This document shows, in pieces, positions 46,633 to 58,290 of a stretch of DNA of 64,000 bases (its first letter is position 1; each line of letters opens with the position of its first letter). The position numbers and the translations under genes were made by a program. The DNA is taken from positions 620,001 through 684,000 of the forward strand of contig NBBA01000001.1 of assembly GCA_002794785.1 (NCBI GenBank), in the 5' to 3' direction. Under the pieces are notes generated by a model. It was not told the origin of the DNA. It saw only the letters and a list, made by a program, of their open reading frames with translations, and did no database searches. Source of the DNA: Coniferiporia sulphurascens. Taxonomy: Eukaryota; Basidiomycota; Agaricomycetes; Hymenochaetales; Hymenochaetaceae.

Positions 46633-49326
46633 TCATTCCGAATAAAAAACCATTCGTCTAAAGGTATCGAGATTACGTCCTGAAAGACGGGAAACCTGTT
46701 GATAGGATCGAGGCCCAGAAACGTCTAATTCTTCTAAGCCTTGAAAGAAGCCTATGATTGGGACGGCGGACATTCGGGACTTCGGGAGCGTTGTTTTGTT
46801 CGGGGGTTGTCCCCTTATCTTTATTCTGGCCATTACGATCTTCGTTCCGCCTGTGCTTCTGCTGCGGGACATGATGTTTGTCATTTGGGCTTTCGGAGAA
46901 ACAGTAATCAGGACATCGGCATGGGGGAACAAAAGCAAAACTTGCCTGAGCTTCTCCAACATATTGACAGCATCTTTCATTGAGATTCGCTGCCGCGGCT
47001 TAAATTTCCAACATGCTTGGCATAAACCCCAGACCTCTTGCAACTCCTTCGGCAAACTATCTAGACATATTGGACGAGAGGGGAGTTTCCGCCTGCCCAA
47101 ATTGCTTATGACCATAGCTTCCACAGTAATGTGCGCGTAAGGACGCTCTTTTGCCAGCAGTTCCTTAAACCGTGCGTCGTAAGACAAGTTTTTGAGCTAA
47201 ATGGGTAAGGAATGGCTCACATAAACCGTCATTCCGAACGCCCAAACATCAGACTCGGCTGTATACTCAGTATACCTTTTGCTATCGGCAAGCAGCTCGT
47301 AGGCTAACCATCGAGCGCCGGGAAGTCGGTACACCTATTGTAATGGAATTTATGCCACTTGTCGCTCGAGAAATTTCGAAGCCACAGATCACGGGGTCGC
47401 CCTCCGAATTAACCAGGACGTTGTCCTGACGAACCTTTGTAAGCTAAAAGTAAAAGCTATGGCAATTAAAAGGCGTACAGATTTAATGTCGCCATGTACA
47501 ATATTATTCTCGTGTAAGTATTCCAAACCTCTTGCGATACCCAGGATCTGTAGTTATCAAAATCAACTGTGATAGGAGAATGGACAAAATATAAAGACGT
47601 ACCAAATCCAAAATGTTACAGTTAGGATTGACCTTGACGTATTGCAGCACTGGGCCGTTGCTCATCCATTCGGATACAATCGCCGGGAAGTTGCTTTCGT
47701 CACGGACAAAACCCAACAATTCGATGATGTTTGGATGCACAAGCCTAGACCAAGTGCCAATATCTCTTGCTATGTCCTATAATCTAATTTTTAGGCGTCT
47801 CGAGACTTGGGATTAATTGATTCTTCGTACAATTGTAAAACGGGGCCTTAAGTCAGAGCGCATGCGCCGGACGGCTACTTGAACTTTGCCACGACCGGGG
47901 ATCTCGTAAGTACCAACGTAAAGGTCGTTGAATTCGTCTCCACCAACGCTAGGCCTCGAAAAGTCAACAGTGACGCGTCCCGTCAGGTCGAGACGCTCAA
48001 TCCCAGCTAAAGAGTTTTGCGAAAGTTCTGCCGATTCTGGATCTTGTCTTGGACTTTTAAAAGAGTTACCAAGGATCAGTATTGGCAACCAGTTGCGGAT
48101 ATCAACAAAAGAATATGGGAGTTGAAAACCACCTCACCGCAGAACTCTCAATCTTTCGACAGCATCAGAAATTGAAATACGCGATTTGGGATCTATTGCC
48201 CAGCAGGAGGTGCATAGCTTCCAAGCTGTTTGTTTATCCTCCGGCCAAGAGTAAAGAGACGCTGGGGGGCCGGGCATTACTTTGCGCTGTATGGAGAGTA
48301 TGACCCAAGCTTCGTTAGGGATGTGAGCGTAGGGGCGTTCTTTCGTCAGCAGTTCCTTAAATTATGTGCGTACTAAGTATTCGCGGTAAACAAATATCGA
48401 AGGACTGGCTCACATAAGTCGTCATCCCAAATGCCCAGACGTCGGATTCCTTAGTATGTTTTATGCGCTTTTTTCCTTTATTAAGCAGTTCGTAAGCCAT
48501 CCAGCGAGCTGACTCGGCGGGCATGATCGGATATGTCTTATTTACTCCCAAAGGGATTCGAATGGCGTTTGCGACACAATGGACATTGAAGCCACAAATT
48601 ACGGCATTGCCTGAGTCATCTACCAGAACGTTGTCCTTGACGATCCTCGTAAGCTACATGACAATGTTGCAATATGAAGAACGCTTACGGATCTGATGTC
48701 CGCATGAACCACGTTTTTCCTGTGTAGATATTCTAGACCTTGTGCAACGCCGAGGATCTACGCAGTCATTGTGGTTTAATTTCGATGAAAAATGAATAAA
48801 GTCATACCAAGTGTATCACATCGCATTCAGGGTGGTCCTTGACGTATTTCATCACCGGGCCGTTATCCACCCATCGGGATACAGTAGCTGGGAGACCATT
48901 TTCTCTAAAGTGAAACCCGTGTAGCTGGACGACGTTCTCATGATGGAGAGTAGACCATGCACCGAGTTCCTTAGCTAAAACCTGGAAGCCACCTTATGAA
49001 CTGATCTGTAAAGCTGAACACACACGAACCCGCACCTTTAATGATCCCGGCTGATTTCCCAAGTACGTACTGATATTGCTGAGAGATTCAAGGGCTACTT
49101 TTTCTTTCCCGCGGCCCAGAAAATTGCAGCTACCAGCACGGACTTCTCCAAATGTTCCTCTGGTGGCGCTCGCCCCCGATCTAGTCACAGCAACGCGCCC
49201 TGTGAGATTCAGATGATTGAACTTAGCAGATAGAATATCTCGAAGTTCCTGAGAGTATTGCAAATCTGCGGGTGAAGCCACTTCGACAGCGGCTGGCTGA
49301 GAAGTCATGTTCTTCTGCACTGACAC
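46633..49326 (-). pseudogene. tandem kinase-like gene A: two pseudokinase domains, frame broken in the second
   Basis: The gene encodes two TKL-like kinase domains. Domain 1 starts near MTSQPAAVEVASPADLQYSQ. It has VALESL where the ATP-anchoring Lys should be (Lys to Glu), the loop VVHADIRSDNVLV, and ICGFNVH in place of DFG. It ends SDVWAFGMTTYELLTKERPY...SRISISDAVERLRVLR. A CG|GTGAGG...AAAAG|T intron (about 48059-48145) joins it in phase to domain 2 (IERLDLTGRVTVDFSRPSVG, VAVRRMR, IVHGDIKSDNVLVN, ICGFEIS). Domain 2 loses frame between about 47311 and 47340, before RWLAYELLADSKRY. A TATA-like TTTATAAG lies about 90 bp upstream (49411-49418). Neither domain looks catalytic. The end is uncertain: a GC-type donor after LEKLR may add a short last exon. 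Confidence 0.7.
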
Positions 49327-50244
49327 TGATAGATGTTACTAGGAGTAGTGAATTGGGTACTGGGCAAAAAGGGAGGAGGCGGTCTGCAGCAAAGCGCAGT
49401 CATGGCGGTGCTTATAAAGCAATGAAAACTCCGATAGCGCCCAGAAAATGAAAAGTTCATCACTGCTTCGTGCCCCGAAGCCCAAGTTTGAGAAGTCCGC
49501 AATGACTGACCTTTGCCAGTCGGAAGGTTACAATCCCTGATTGACGCTCATTTAAAATACAAAAGCTGGGCTCGGATATAGGGCTCTTCTGAGTGTTGCA
49601 CGGTGAGGGCATGTTATACACGCCTGCGGGAGGTCAGTCATAATGTGTTTCAAACACTCCGAGAAGTCACTCGACAGAGACTCCGTTACAAGCAGTGTGA
49701 ACGCAAAACTAAGCGGCACAGAAGGTTATCCAGGCTCCGTTCCGACTACAAACACCGACGTAGCGAAAATGAATAGTCACGTGACCAAGCACATACTAAA
49801 GATGAGTAACCTTTTGATTCACTAGTCCATGACTCCATGTCGGATTACCTCACCGGACCTTATGTACTGTTATATATGAGCTTGATGATACTCTGTCAAG
49901 AATTCTTACTAGAGCTCATTTGTCCCGAAAGGGAAGCAGGTAAACTGTATGTGCAGCAGATGCTAGCCATTTATTCATGTTTGCCACTATTCATTCACAC
50001 CTCAAGTTACCTCTCGCACTCGATATTATATATAAGCAATAGCATCACATGTCGATGCGAGTTATGTGGTGTAACAATTATGTCTGATTCGCAAGAGACC
50101 GGAAATAGTTGATCATATTTTGGATTTATTTCGAGTTCAGGGATATAAACATATGCTAATCATCGCAGGCCAACTGAAAACTTTGACAGGATGCCATAAC
50201 TGGAAAGAGGTTTTGGAGGAACGTCCTGCCAACGAATGCGAAGT
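49327..50244. other. intergenic between tandem kinase genes A and B
   Basis: This holds the promoter of gene A and the 3' flank of gene B. No other feature was recognised. Confidence 0.45.
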
Positions 50245-52730
50245 CTAGTGGTATTCCCTGAAATAGAAGATAATCTTCCAGGAGTGGCGATAATATGTAA
50301 GGATATCCATGGGGGATTCCAAAAATGCACTCACCTGAGGATGTCTAGCCATTTAACCGAGTTGGCCATCGAGGTGCGCCGTTGGGGATTGAATTTCCAG
50401 CAAGCTTTGCATAGGCCCCATGTTATTTGCAGCTCTAATGGCAAACTATTGAAGTTCTTCGGGCGAGGAGGTAGTATTTTGTGCATCACTTTAAGCATAA
50501 TTTGAGTGGGAACGGAGATCTCAGCGTAAGGACGTTCCTTTGTCAGCAACTCCTGAGGCGCCTCGAGAACGTCAAAATTCCATGACAAACAGCCGGGAGG
50601 TGACTCACATAAACGGTCATGCCAAATGCCCAGACATCAGATTCTTTGCTATGTTTCGTGTACGTTTCACTCTGTGCAAGCAGCTCATACGCTATCCATG
50701 GAGCTGTCCCAGCTGGCCCATTAGGATTTGTCGTGTTTCCTCCCAGTGAGGTTTGTGTGGCATCAATCGCCCGAGAAATTTCGAAGCCGCGAATGACAGC
50801 GTCGCCTAAAGAATTAACCAAGACGTTGTCCTTGACGAGTTTCTTTAGCTGGAGGCTATGTCAAAAAGGGAAGCAAACTGACGGATTTAATATCCCCGTG
50901 CACCACATTATTCTCGTGCAAGTATTCTACCCCTTTTGCGATGCCAATAATCTGCGCGATTGTCACAAATAGTCATCACAAAGGTAGGCACGGAAGACGG
51001 ACCAAATGTAGCACGTTAAAATCAGGATGGTCTTTGACATACTCCAGTACTGAACGGTTGTCCACCCATTCGGATACAGTCGCCGGAAATCTTGTCTCGT
51101 CTAAAACAAAACCCAAAAATGGGACAATGTTTGCATGTGCGAGTTTAGATCGTATATAAATATCTTTCATTATAAGCTAGAAATTCGCTCCTGGATAAAG
51201 CTGATAGTTTATTAATACAAGACGGCGCACCTTTGCAGAACAATCTCTTAAGTCAGGGCGCATACGCCGAACGGCAACTTTCGCTTCACCACGACCAGAA
51301 ACTTCACAGCTACCGAGGTAGAGATCGTTGAACGTGTCTCCTCCAATTCTAGGCAGTGAGAAATCGACAGAAACACGTTCCTTCAGATTGAGATGTTCGA
51401 GTCTGGTAAGAGCATCTATGAGGAGCCCTGGAGGGTCGGAAAGTTTTATACTTCTGGTATTTTTATCAAGTATTGGCGTGCGAATGGGGACATGTCAGGT
51501 TAGTACTCAGTAATGACAAAACTATTAAAAAAACGCCCACTTGAGGTCCTTCAGCGTTTTAACGACATCGGACATTGAAATGCGTGATCTGGGATCCCAT
51601 GTCCAACAAGAGTTGCATAACTTCCACACACCCTGCAGCCTTTCTGGCCATGTATCGACCGGCGTAGGGGGATGAGGTAGTTCTCCGCTAGCTATGGATA
51701 ATGTGACCTGAGCACTAATTCGAATATGTGCATATGGATGCTCCTTAGCAAGTAGTTCCTTATGTCGCGTGTGCATTACATCCCAATGGTAAGTAGTAAA
51801 GTGATGACATACATAAAGTGTCATCCCAAACGCCCAAACATCGGATTCCTTGGTGTGTTTTGTGTAAATGTTACAGTGACGCAGCAGTTCATACGATAGC
51901 CATCGGACCGATCCCATTTCTCCATCGCGTGGCGAGGTGTTGCCTGGTAATGTGGCCTCGGTTGCGTTCATCGCTCGAGAAATTCCGAAGTCGCAGATTG
52001 CCGCATCTCCGGACGAATTGACTAGGACATTTCCCTTGACCGGGCACTGTAAGTAGTGTCCAATACCGTGACCGCGCCAGAGGAACGTACAGATTTTATG
52101 TCAGCATGCACCACATCATTTTCGTGGAGGTATGCCAGTCCCGCAGCAATACCAAGAGCCTGCGAAGTCGGTGTCATTAAGTACGCCAGAAGAATGAAGA
52201 AATTTCGTACCAGATGTACTACGTCGCATTCAGGGTGGCACTTAACGTACTGCAGTACCGTTCCGTTGTCCATCCACTCGGAAACGATCGCCGGGGTCCC
52301 GCTTTCATCAAGGTAAAAACCATATAACGTTACAATATTTGGGTGCAGGAGTTTAGACCACGTATTTATCTCTTTCGCTAAGAACTGTAAATCCGCTTAA
52401 TAAGAAAACTGTACCAACTTGTGGACTTCTGAATGCACGTACTTTTGCTGTCACAGGTTGGTCTCTCATGCACAAACGGAGACGCTTAACGGCCACTTTC
52501 ACTTCGCCACTACCACTGATTTTAAAGCTACCAATATAGACATCCCCGAAGCCACCTCCAGCAACTGCGGGTCCGGATAAATCGACGGTAACACGTTCTG
52601 TGATGTTGAGATGGCGGAGTTTGTAAAGCGTCCTTTGAAGCCGATCCTTATAGTCCTGTAAGGTTGTGGATGGACTCGATGGAGTGTGATATTCTACATG
52701 TCCAGGGCGGACAGTCTTTTCCAGATGCAT
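50245..52730 (-). CDS. tandem kinase gene B: active-looking kinase plus pseudokinase in one polypeptide
   Basis: Ten or eleven exons read through without a lesion. Domain 1 follows MHLEKTVRPGHVEYHTPSS. It has VAGGGFGDVYIG (Gly-rich loop), VKVAVKRLR (ATP Lys), FLAKEINTWSKL (alpha-C Glu), DVVHADIKSGNVLV (catalytic Asp and Asn, Arg of HRD replaced by Ala), ICDFGISRA (intact DFG), GSVRWLSYELL, SDVWAFGMTLYELLAKEHPY and SRISMSDVVKTLKDLK. The intron AA|GTGGGC...CCAG|A near 51450-51535 joins it in phase to domain 2. Domain 2 lacks a Gly-rich loop (RIGGDTFNDLYLG), has VAVRRMR for the Lys, VVHGDIKSDN, and IRGFEIS for DFG. The last exon adds EYH before TAG 50245. The layout is kinase then pseudokinase, the reverse of JAK. 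Soluble signalling roles are inferred. Confidence 0.82.
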
Positions 52731-53416
52731 TGGTAGAAACAGAAAATGGGGAAAGGTAAACCGGGGAGGTCTCTTCGCTTTCTTTAGAATGGTGAAACTC
52801 GGTCACAGACTCTGACTAGTACTGTTGACAACTTGACATTAATGGAGTGAGTTAACCGGTCACGTGTTGAGTAGCAAGTAGTGCCTCTATAATAAGCCTA
52901 AGCGCTGACTCCTGAGTTGTACATCCACAAGCCTCAAGGCGAGCTTCTAGTAGTTGGCGGAAGATGTGAAAAAGGTTCGTCTTCTTTGTTACATTTCGTT
53001 TTAGGTGCTAATCGTTCGTTGCCGGTGACCGGACATAAGGTGGACCACGGCAGACACTCATTTGAGTACCGCGGCTATAGCAACCTTTGTGTACACTGAA
53101 CCGCATGCAATTGTGGTCACAGGCGACCGACTTAGTTAGAAAGATTGTAGACACAGGGCCTGTTAATAATACGGATAGGCTTCCATTTTGGCAAAGAACT
53201 GGCTAGTGGCGTCCATGCAGTTTTTCTTCTGCTAATTGCCTTATGAATCTTCTATAAGCTCCATCATAACGCCCTTGCTAGTTACTATTAAATCATGGTG
53301 AAGAGACGTGTCACATCCTGACAGCGTGTTACCGGTCCGCTCTTCGCCACTGACCGACTGGTCTGACATCCCTCCCTCTCTCCCTTGAACTCCTCTCCTT
53401 TGCACCGGACTTCAAC
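52731..53416. promoter_or_regulatory. divergent intergenic region between tandem kinase genes B and C
   Basis: Genes B (minus) and C (plus) start 686 bp apart and face away from each other, so their promoters share this stretch. CACGTG occurs at about 52861-52866 and a TATAATAAG-like stretch near 52887. No repeat or ORF of note lies within. Co-regulation is an inference. Confidence 0.5.
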
Positions 53417-55797
53417 ATGGTGATCAAGGCAAATAGTCTGAAGACTATCTCCCAGAATAATGCATCGGGGTCGACTTCATCCTTGGCCTTACTTCCGGAC
53501 ACCCTTGTCAGACTCAGACGTCTCAACATTACTGGCCGCGTCACAGTTGATTTCTCAGTACCTAGCGTTGCCAAAGGAGGATATGGAGAAGTTTACATCG
53601 GCATTTGCAAGATCGACGGTAGGGAAGTAAAAGTGGCCGTCAAGCGTTTGTGTTTTCACCTAGGAAATAATCCTGGGTCGGCAAAGGTACAAAGAATAGA
53701 AATTCAATCCGAGTTGCAGACAGTCTTACCGAACCGATTTTCAGAATATAGCGAAAGAGATCAATACTTGGTCTGAGCTCACGCATCCAAATATCGTCCC
53801 GCTGATTGGATTCATCCTTGAAGGAAGCGGCTTCCCCGCACTTGTCTCCAAGTGGATGGATAATGGCTCAGTACTGCAGTACGTCAGGAGCCATCCTGAA
53901 TGTGACATTACGCACTTGGTTTGGATTTAGCTATTTACTCTATCGCACACCCCCGATGACGATAAATGCACAGATTCTCGGCGCCGCTGAGGGACTAGCA
54001 TACCTACATGAGAAGGATGTAGTGCATGCCGACATTAAATCTGTATGTGTATCCCTTTCTGAAAAGCACTTATAGCCTATGAGACATTTCAAGGGAAACA
54101 TATTAGTTAGCTCCTCCGGCGACGCTGCAATCTGTGATTTTGGATTATCTCGTGCGGTTAACCTGATCGGAAATGTACCACCGGCAGTACCCGACACAAC
54201 CGTTGGGTCGATCCGGTGGCTGTCCTACGAACTTCTCGCTAAAAATGGAAAGTATGCAGAACACACTAAGGAGTCCGACGTTTGGGCTTTTGGAATGACA
54301 GTCTATGTGAGTTTCTTCTTTACTATAAATCTAAGAAAAAAATGAATTGTGCATACGACATAAGGAACTACTGGCGAAGGAGCATCCCTATGCACAAATT
54401 TCCATCGAAGCTCAGGTCATGGTCGCTATAATGCACAAAAAACTACCTGCTCCACCCTGGTCTTTCAGCACTTGGCCAAGAAAGAAGAGGGAAATGTGGG
54501 CAATATGTGAATCCTGTTGGAAAGTAGAACCAAAACTGCGCATCTCAATGCCCCAGGTCGTTGAAACCTTGAAAAACCTTAGGTGGGTTTTTGATCACTG
54601 TTTTCACCCGCTTTCTGCTCGTTGTATCGGCACCTCCTTAATTCCGCTTTAACCCCTGAAATCTAATTAAAATTTCAGGCATATTGAACCAGAAATCCGT
54701 CTTCGTAGTCTTCTGGCTGGACTCGGAGAAATCAACTTGACAGAGCACATCGCCACAAACGTATCAGTTTCCCAGGGAAATGATGGCACACGTGCACACC
54801 CTTATGTAATTAGCTGCGGAACGGACAAACGTGGCGGAGCGAAAGTGGCCATCTGCCGCGTGCGCCCTGATCTTAAGGATTACACCACAAAGGTACGACG
54901 GTTTAGGTCATCTCAGATATCAAGATTTCTAAAGGCTGTGTCCATAGCTTTTAGCGAAAGATATCTACGTATTGTCCAAGCTCGAACATCCGAACATCAT
55001 TACCTTAAAAGGCTTCATTGTTGAAGAAACTGGTTTTCCAACGATCGTACTCGAATGGATAGACAATATCTCGGTTTTGGACTATGTCAAAAACCATCTG
55101 GACTGTGACGTACTGCACCTGGTCAGTATTTTATATCTCCTTCGATCGCACTTAATCGCAATAGCTGCGTAGATTATTGGCATAGCGAAAGGGCTGAAAT
55201 ATTTGCACGATAATGATGTGGTCCACGCTGATATAAGATCCGTACGTCCACCCTCCGCTTGCGACTTGTCCCGCAGCTCACGAAGACTCTGTTTAGGACA
55301 ACGTCATGGTTAGTTCCTCAAGGGACGCCAAGATCTGGAGCCTTGGTACTTCCCGTGCGACGAACTCCACCCAGACCTCGTTAGGAGGAAATACGACACG
55401 TCCTGACGGACCGGTAGGAGCAATTCGATGGATGGCTTACGAGCTGTTTGCCGAAACCGAAAAGTATCCAAAGCATAGTAAGGAGTCCGATGTCTGGGCG
55501 TTTGGCATGACAGTATATGTGCGTCTTTTCTTAGCTGTTTATTTTTAAGGTACTTATGTGCCCATGCGACATAAGGAAATACTAGCACAAGAGTACCCAT
55601 ATTCGTATATTCCCATGGAAACTGGGGTCATAGTCAACGTGATGCACCGAAAACTCCCTTCTCGTCCAAAATCAGTCAGCAACCTGCCAAAAAGAACGCA
55701 AACGGTTTGGGGCTTATGTCGAAATTGCTGGGAATTTAACCCTGAAGTTCGAATCTCGATGGCGGATGTCGTCAAGAGGCTGGAGAAACTTGAGTGA
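53417..55797 (+). CDS. tandem kinase gene C: active-looking kinase plus pseudokinase in one polypeptide
   Basis: Exons: 53417-53686, 53745-53918, 53974-54042, 54094-54306, 54365-54582, 54679-54892, 54948-55121, 55173-55241, 55297-55518, 55576-55797. Exon lengths repeat between the two halves (174 and 69 nt twice), which shows internal duplication. Domain 1 has VAKGGYGEVYIG, VKVAVKRL, NIAKEINTWSEL, DVVHADIKSGNILV, ICDFGLSRA, GSIRWLSYELL and FGMTVYELLAKEHPYAQIS, so all catalytic residues except the HRD Arg are present. The AG|GTGGGT...CAG|G intron 54583-54678 leads in phase to domain 2 (HIEPEIRLRSLLAGLGEINL). Domain 2 has no Gly loop, VAICRVR for the ATP Lys, DVVHADIRSDN, and IWSLGTS for DFG. 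The TGA at 55795 may instead be skipped by a GA|GTGAGT donor, adding about 90 residues to 56124. Confidence 0.82.
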
Positions 55798-56740
55798 GTT
55801 TACTCTCTGCCTGTCTCTGATATGACCCGTGATAATAGGTACTCCACAAAGACCAACCCGAGCCCCGTACAACGGAGAAAGGTGCAGCGACTATGCTATA
55901 CTTCTGGTGACTTCTCCTTACACATCTCCCTCAGATCTCAGAAACGCAAGGAAGTGTCGGTGGGGGCCCCTGGGGAACACGGAATCAGAGCGGAGACGAG
56001 AAAGGGTACTGGCCAGTCTCGTGCTGAGGACGTTCCCCATGAGAAACCTAAGCAAACACCACATAAAAAACGGCGTTGCAAAATGCCGGGATGCCTACAG
56101 CTCATCTTTTCTTTGTTTTCTTGAAGTTGCAAACGCCCGTAGGCGCGTGCTCGGAATTCCGGGCTCGGATGATTTTGACCACCATATGCAAACGTGCTAA
56201 ACCAGACTGCTCCATAGTACTGACAAAGGCTCACTGTTAGAATATTATGCGGTGATCTATTTTCCTTTCTCGTATATGTTTTTCCATCAGCTCTCTTCGC
56301 GCAAGGCCTGATTATATAATTACCTGATAACTGTACAGTTCCTTTTGCATATAGTCGATAGCGTAGTTTTCGAGGCACCTCAGTACTTTGTCAACGTACT
56401 GAGGTGAGTATTGTATTGGGCATGGATAGTCCGAGTCTACATTGCTAACTAATGTACTAGCGCGCATAGGTAGATATTCGTCAATCAGAGTACTTTGTCA
56501 ACGTACTGAGCGCGCATAGATTCTTACACTCACCAAGTAAAATTAGAACGCTTTTGTAAAATGAGACGTCGGAATGAGAGTCGTGAAACAGACCATACGT
56601 AGTGACTGCCCAAAAAGAAGTACTGTGAGAGAATTGGCAAGCGTATATGTTTACATAATAAGAAGGTTCATAAAGTACGTTCTTATCAGCACACGCATTT
56701 ACCTCCTTACTATACCCACCTGGACCGGCAGCTCCTACCA
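55798..56740. other. intergenic with short hairpin repeats
   Basis: This may contain an alternative last exon of gene C (to 56124). A 22-bp segment AGTACTTTGTCAACGTACTG(AG) occurs at 56382-56403 and 56489-56510. The first copy sits in a perfect 9-bp stem (56378-56386 with 56396-56404). Confidence 0.5.
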
Positions 56741-58290
56741 ACGCGTCCAAATTAGCTTTCTTTTTCCCTTTGGCAAGGCACAACATGCAGCCACAGCTTA
56801 CAGACGCCGTGAACAAAAGGCCGCGTAGGGGTATAGTGCCTACGTGTGGCCTGCGAGTGAGAAGTTGGCGGTCAACCTGGTTCATGTTAATGCCTACTCA
56901 AAGACACGGTCTTCTGAGCTTCTAACACCTACGCCGACATAGCAGCCCTTGTCGCCGTTTCTGCTCCCGGAGGGAAGTTGGTACAATCAGTAAGTATATA
57001 CATTCATACCTGCATCTCTAAACGTAATCCAAGATCCAGGATTTTCCGCATAGGTTCCACATATCTAAGTCACATCCAGCGTGCGATGTACTCGGGACTT
57101 GAAGGGGTCATGAGGTCTGTCTTTCGCCGTCCGGTATACATGCTGTGCACGTACTTCTCCGTCGTAGAAGAGATTCGTTCTAGGTGCGTTTGCGTTCGCC
57201 GTCGACATTTTCCCCTCGCCTCCTTCGAGTATTCTCCAGGGTCGGACCCTGAGTATAGACTCTCCATTCAATTGGCGCGGACATCCTGAATAAGGATGAA
57301 TGCAGCCAGTCCTCATCCTCATTATTCACGGCGTGGGTCACGAGCTTGAGATGAGTCGTGATCCTTGAGGCTGACACGCATCACGGAAACGTTGCTCACT
57401 TACTCTCTCCGCGCTTTGGACTCGAAACTTGGAAGATATGGTCTCTTGATTCTCTGGTTCTTCTCTGGCATCACGGTTCAGGGCTCAAGGCCCGGGTTTG
57501 GATACCAACCCGCGCTTCCCAAGTGTCAAGGTTTATGACCGTTCGGGATTCTCTTTGAAAAAAAAAAAAAAAGAAGGAGAGCATTCGCCCTGTTCACCTA
57601 TTTTTGTGCAAGAACCAAACCAAGACCTCAAGTGAAGGAACTTGAAGGTTCCGCTTTTGCAGATCTTTTCGTACTCTGAAGAGATGACGATCGACCCTGC
57701 GCATAACTGTTAGCCATTTGCTTCCGTCGAGAAACATCACCGCTGCTATTCAATGGCTGTCGCATTGCTTCCGACATCTCCAGGTCTCAGTCTGTGAGCA
57801 GCGTCCAAATATCGGGTTCTGCACGGTCTGGACGGGAACGACATAGGACACAGTGCCTACGTGGGTGCAAACCAAGGCGCACAAGTGGCAAGTGCACACA
57901 GTAACAAAATGGAACATAAATATATAGGAAGAAGACCCGGAACCTTCCTCCGTCTCCGTTCACCCCGCCCCGAACCTATTTGCTAAGTGGCTGGCGTACG
58001 TCACGCTGAATTACGCGCCCCTTCCCCGCACTTTTCCAGGTTTCGGCTGGCCGGCTGACCGGCCGGCCCACACTCCTCCGCGCCACAGACACAGACACGC
58101 CGGGACATCACCGCACAATCTCAGCCAACATGATCGTACGCGCCGGCGCCGATAGCGCAGCCAAGCCCAACCACGAGATGTAACTATGTTGGGCTTGGCA
58201 GCTCGGGCTTGGCTAGGGCTGGGTGGCTGGGATTGACGATGGAGACGAGGAGAGACCTCCGCTGTGGTCGGCGCTTGCGCAAGCCGAAAG
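56740..58290. repeat. segmental duplication flanking the kinase cluster, right copy
   Basis: This is a direct, diverged copy of 43600-45180. The distance between the two copies is about 11.6 kb, and the three kinase genes fill most of it. Confidence 0.65.

Noticed and set aside
46633..55797. Six separate single-domain kinase genes
   Set aside because: In each pair the last intron of the first domain joins the second N-lobe in phase, and no start codon or promoter-sized gap separates the halves.
56481..56885. 134-codon minus-strand ORF within the right flanking duplication
   Set aside because: The frame is not kept in the left copy, so it is unlikely to be coding.
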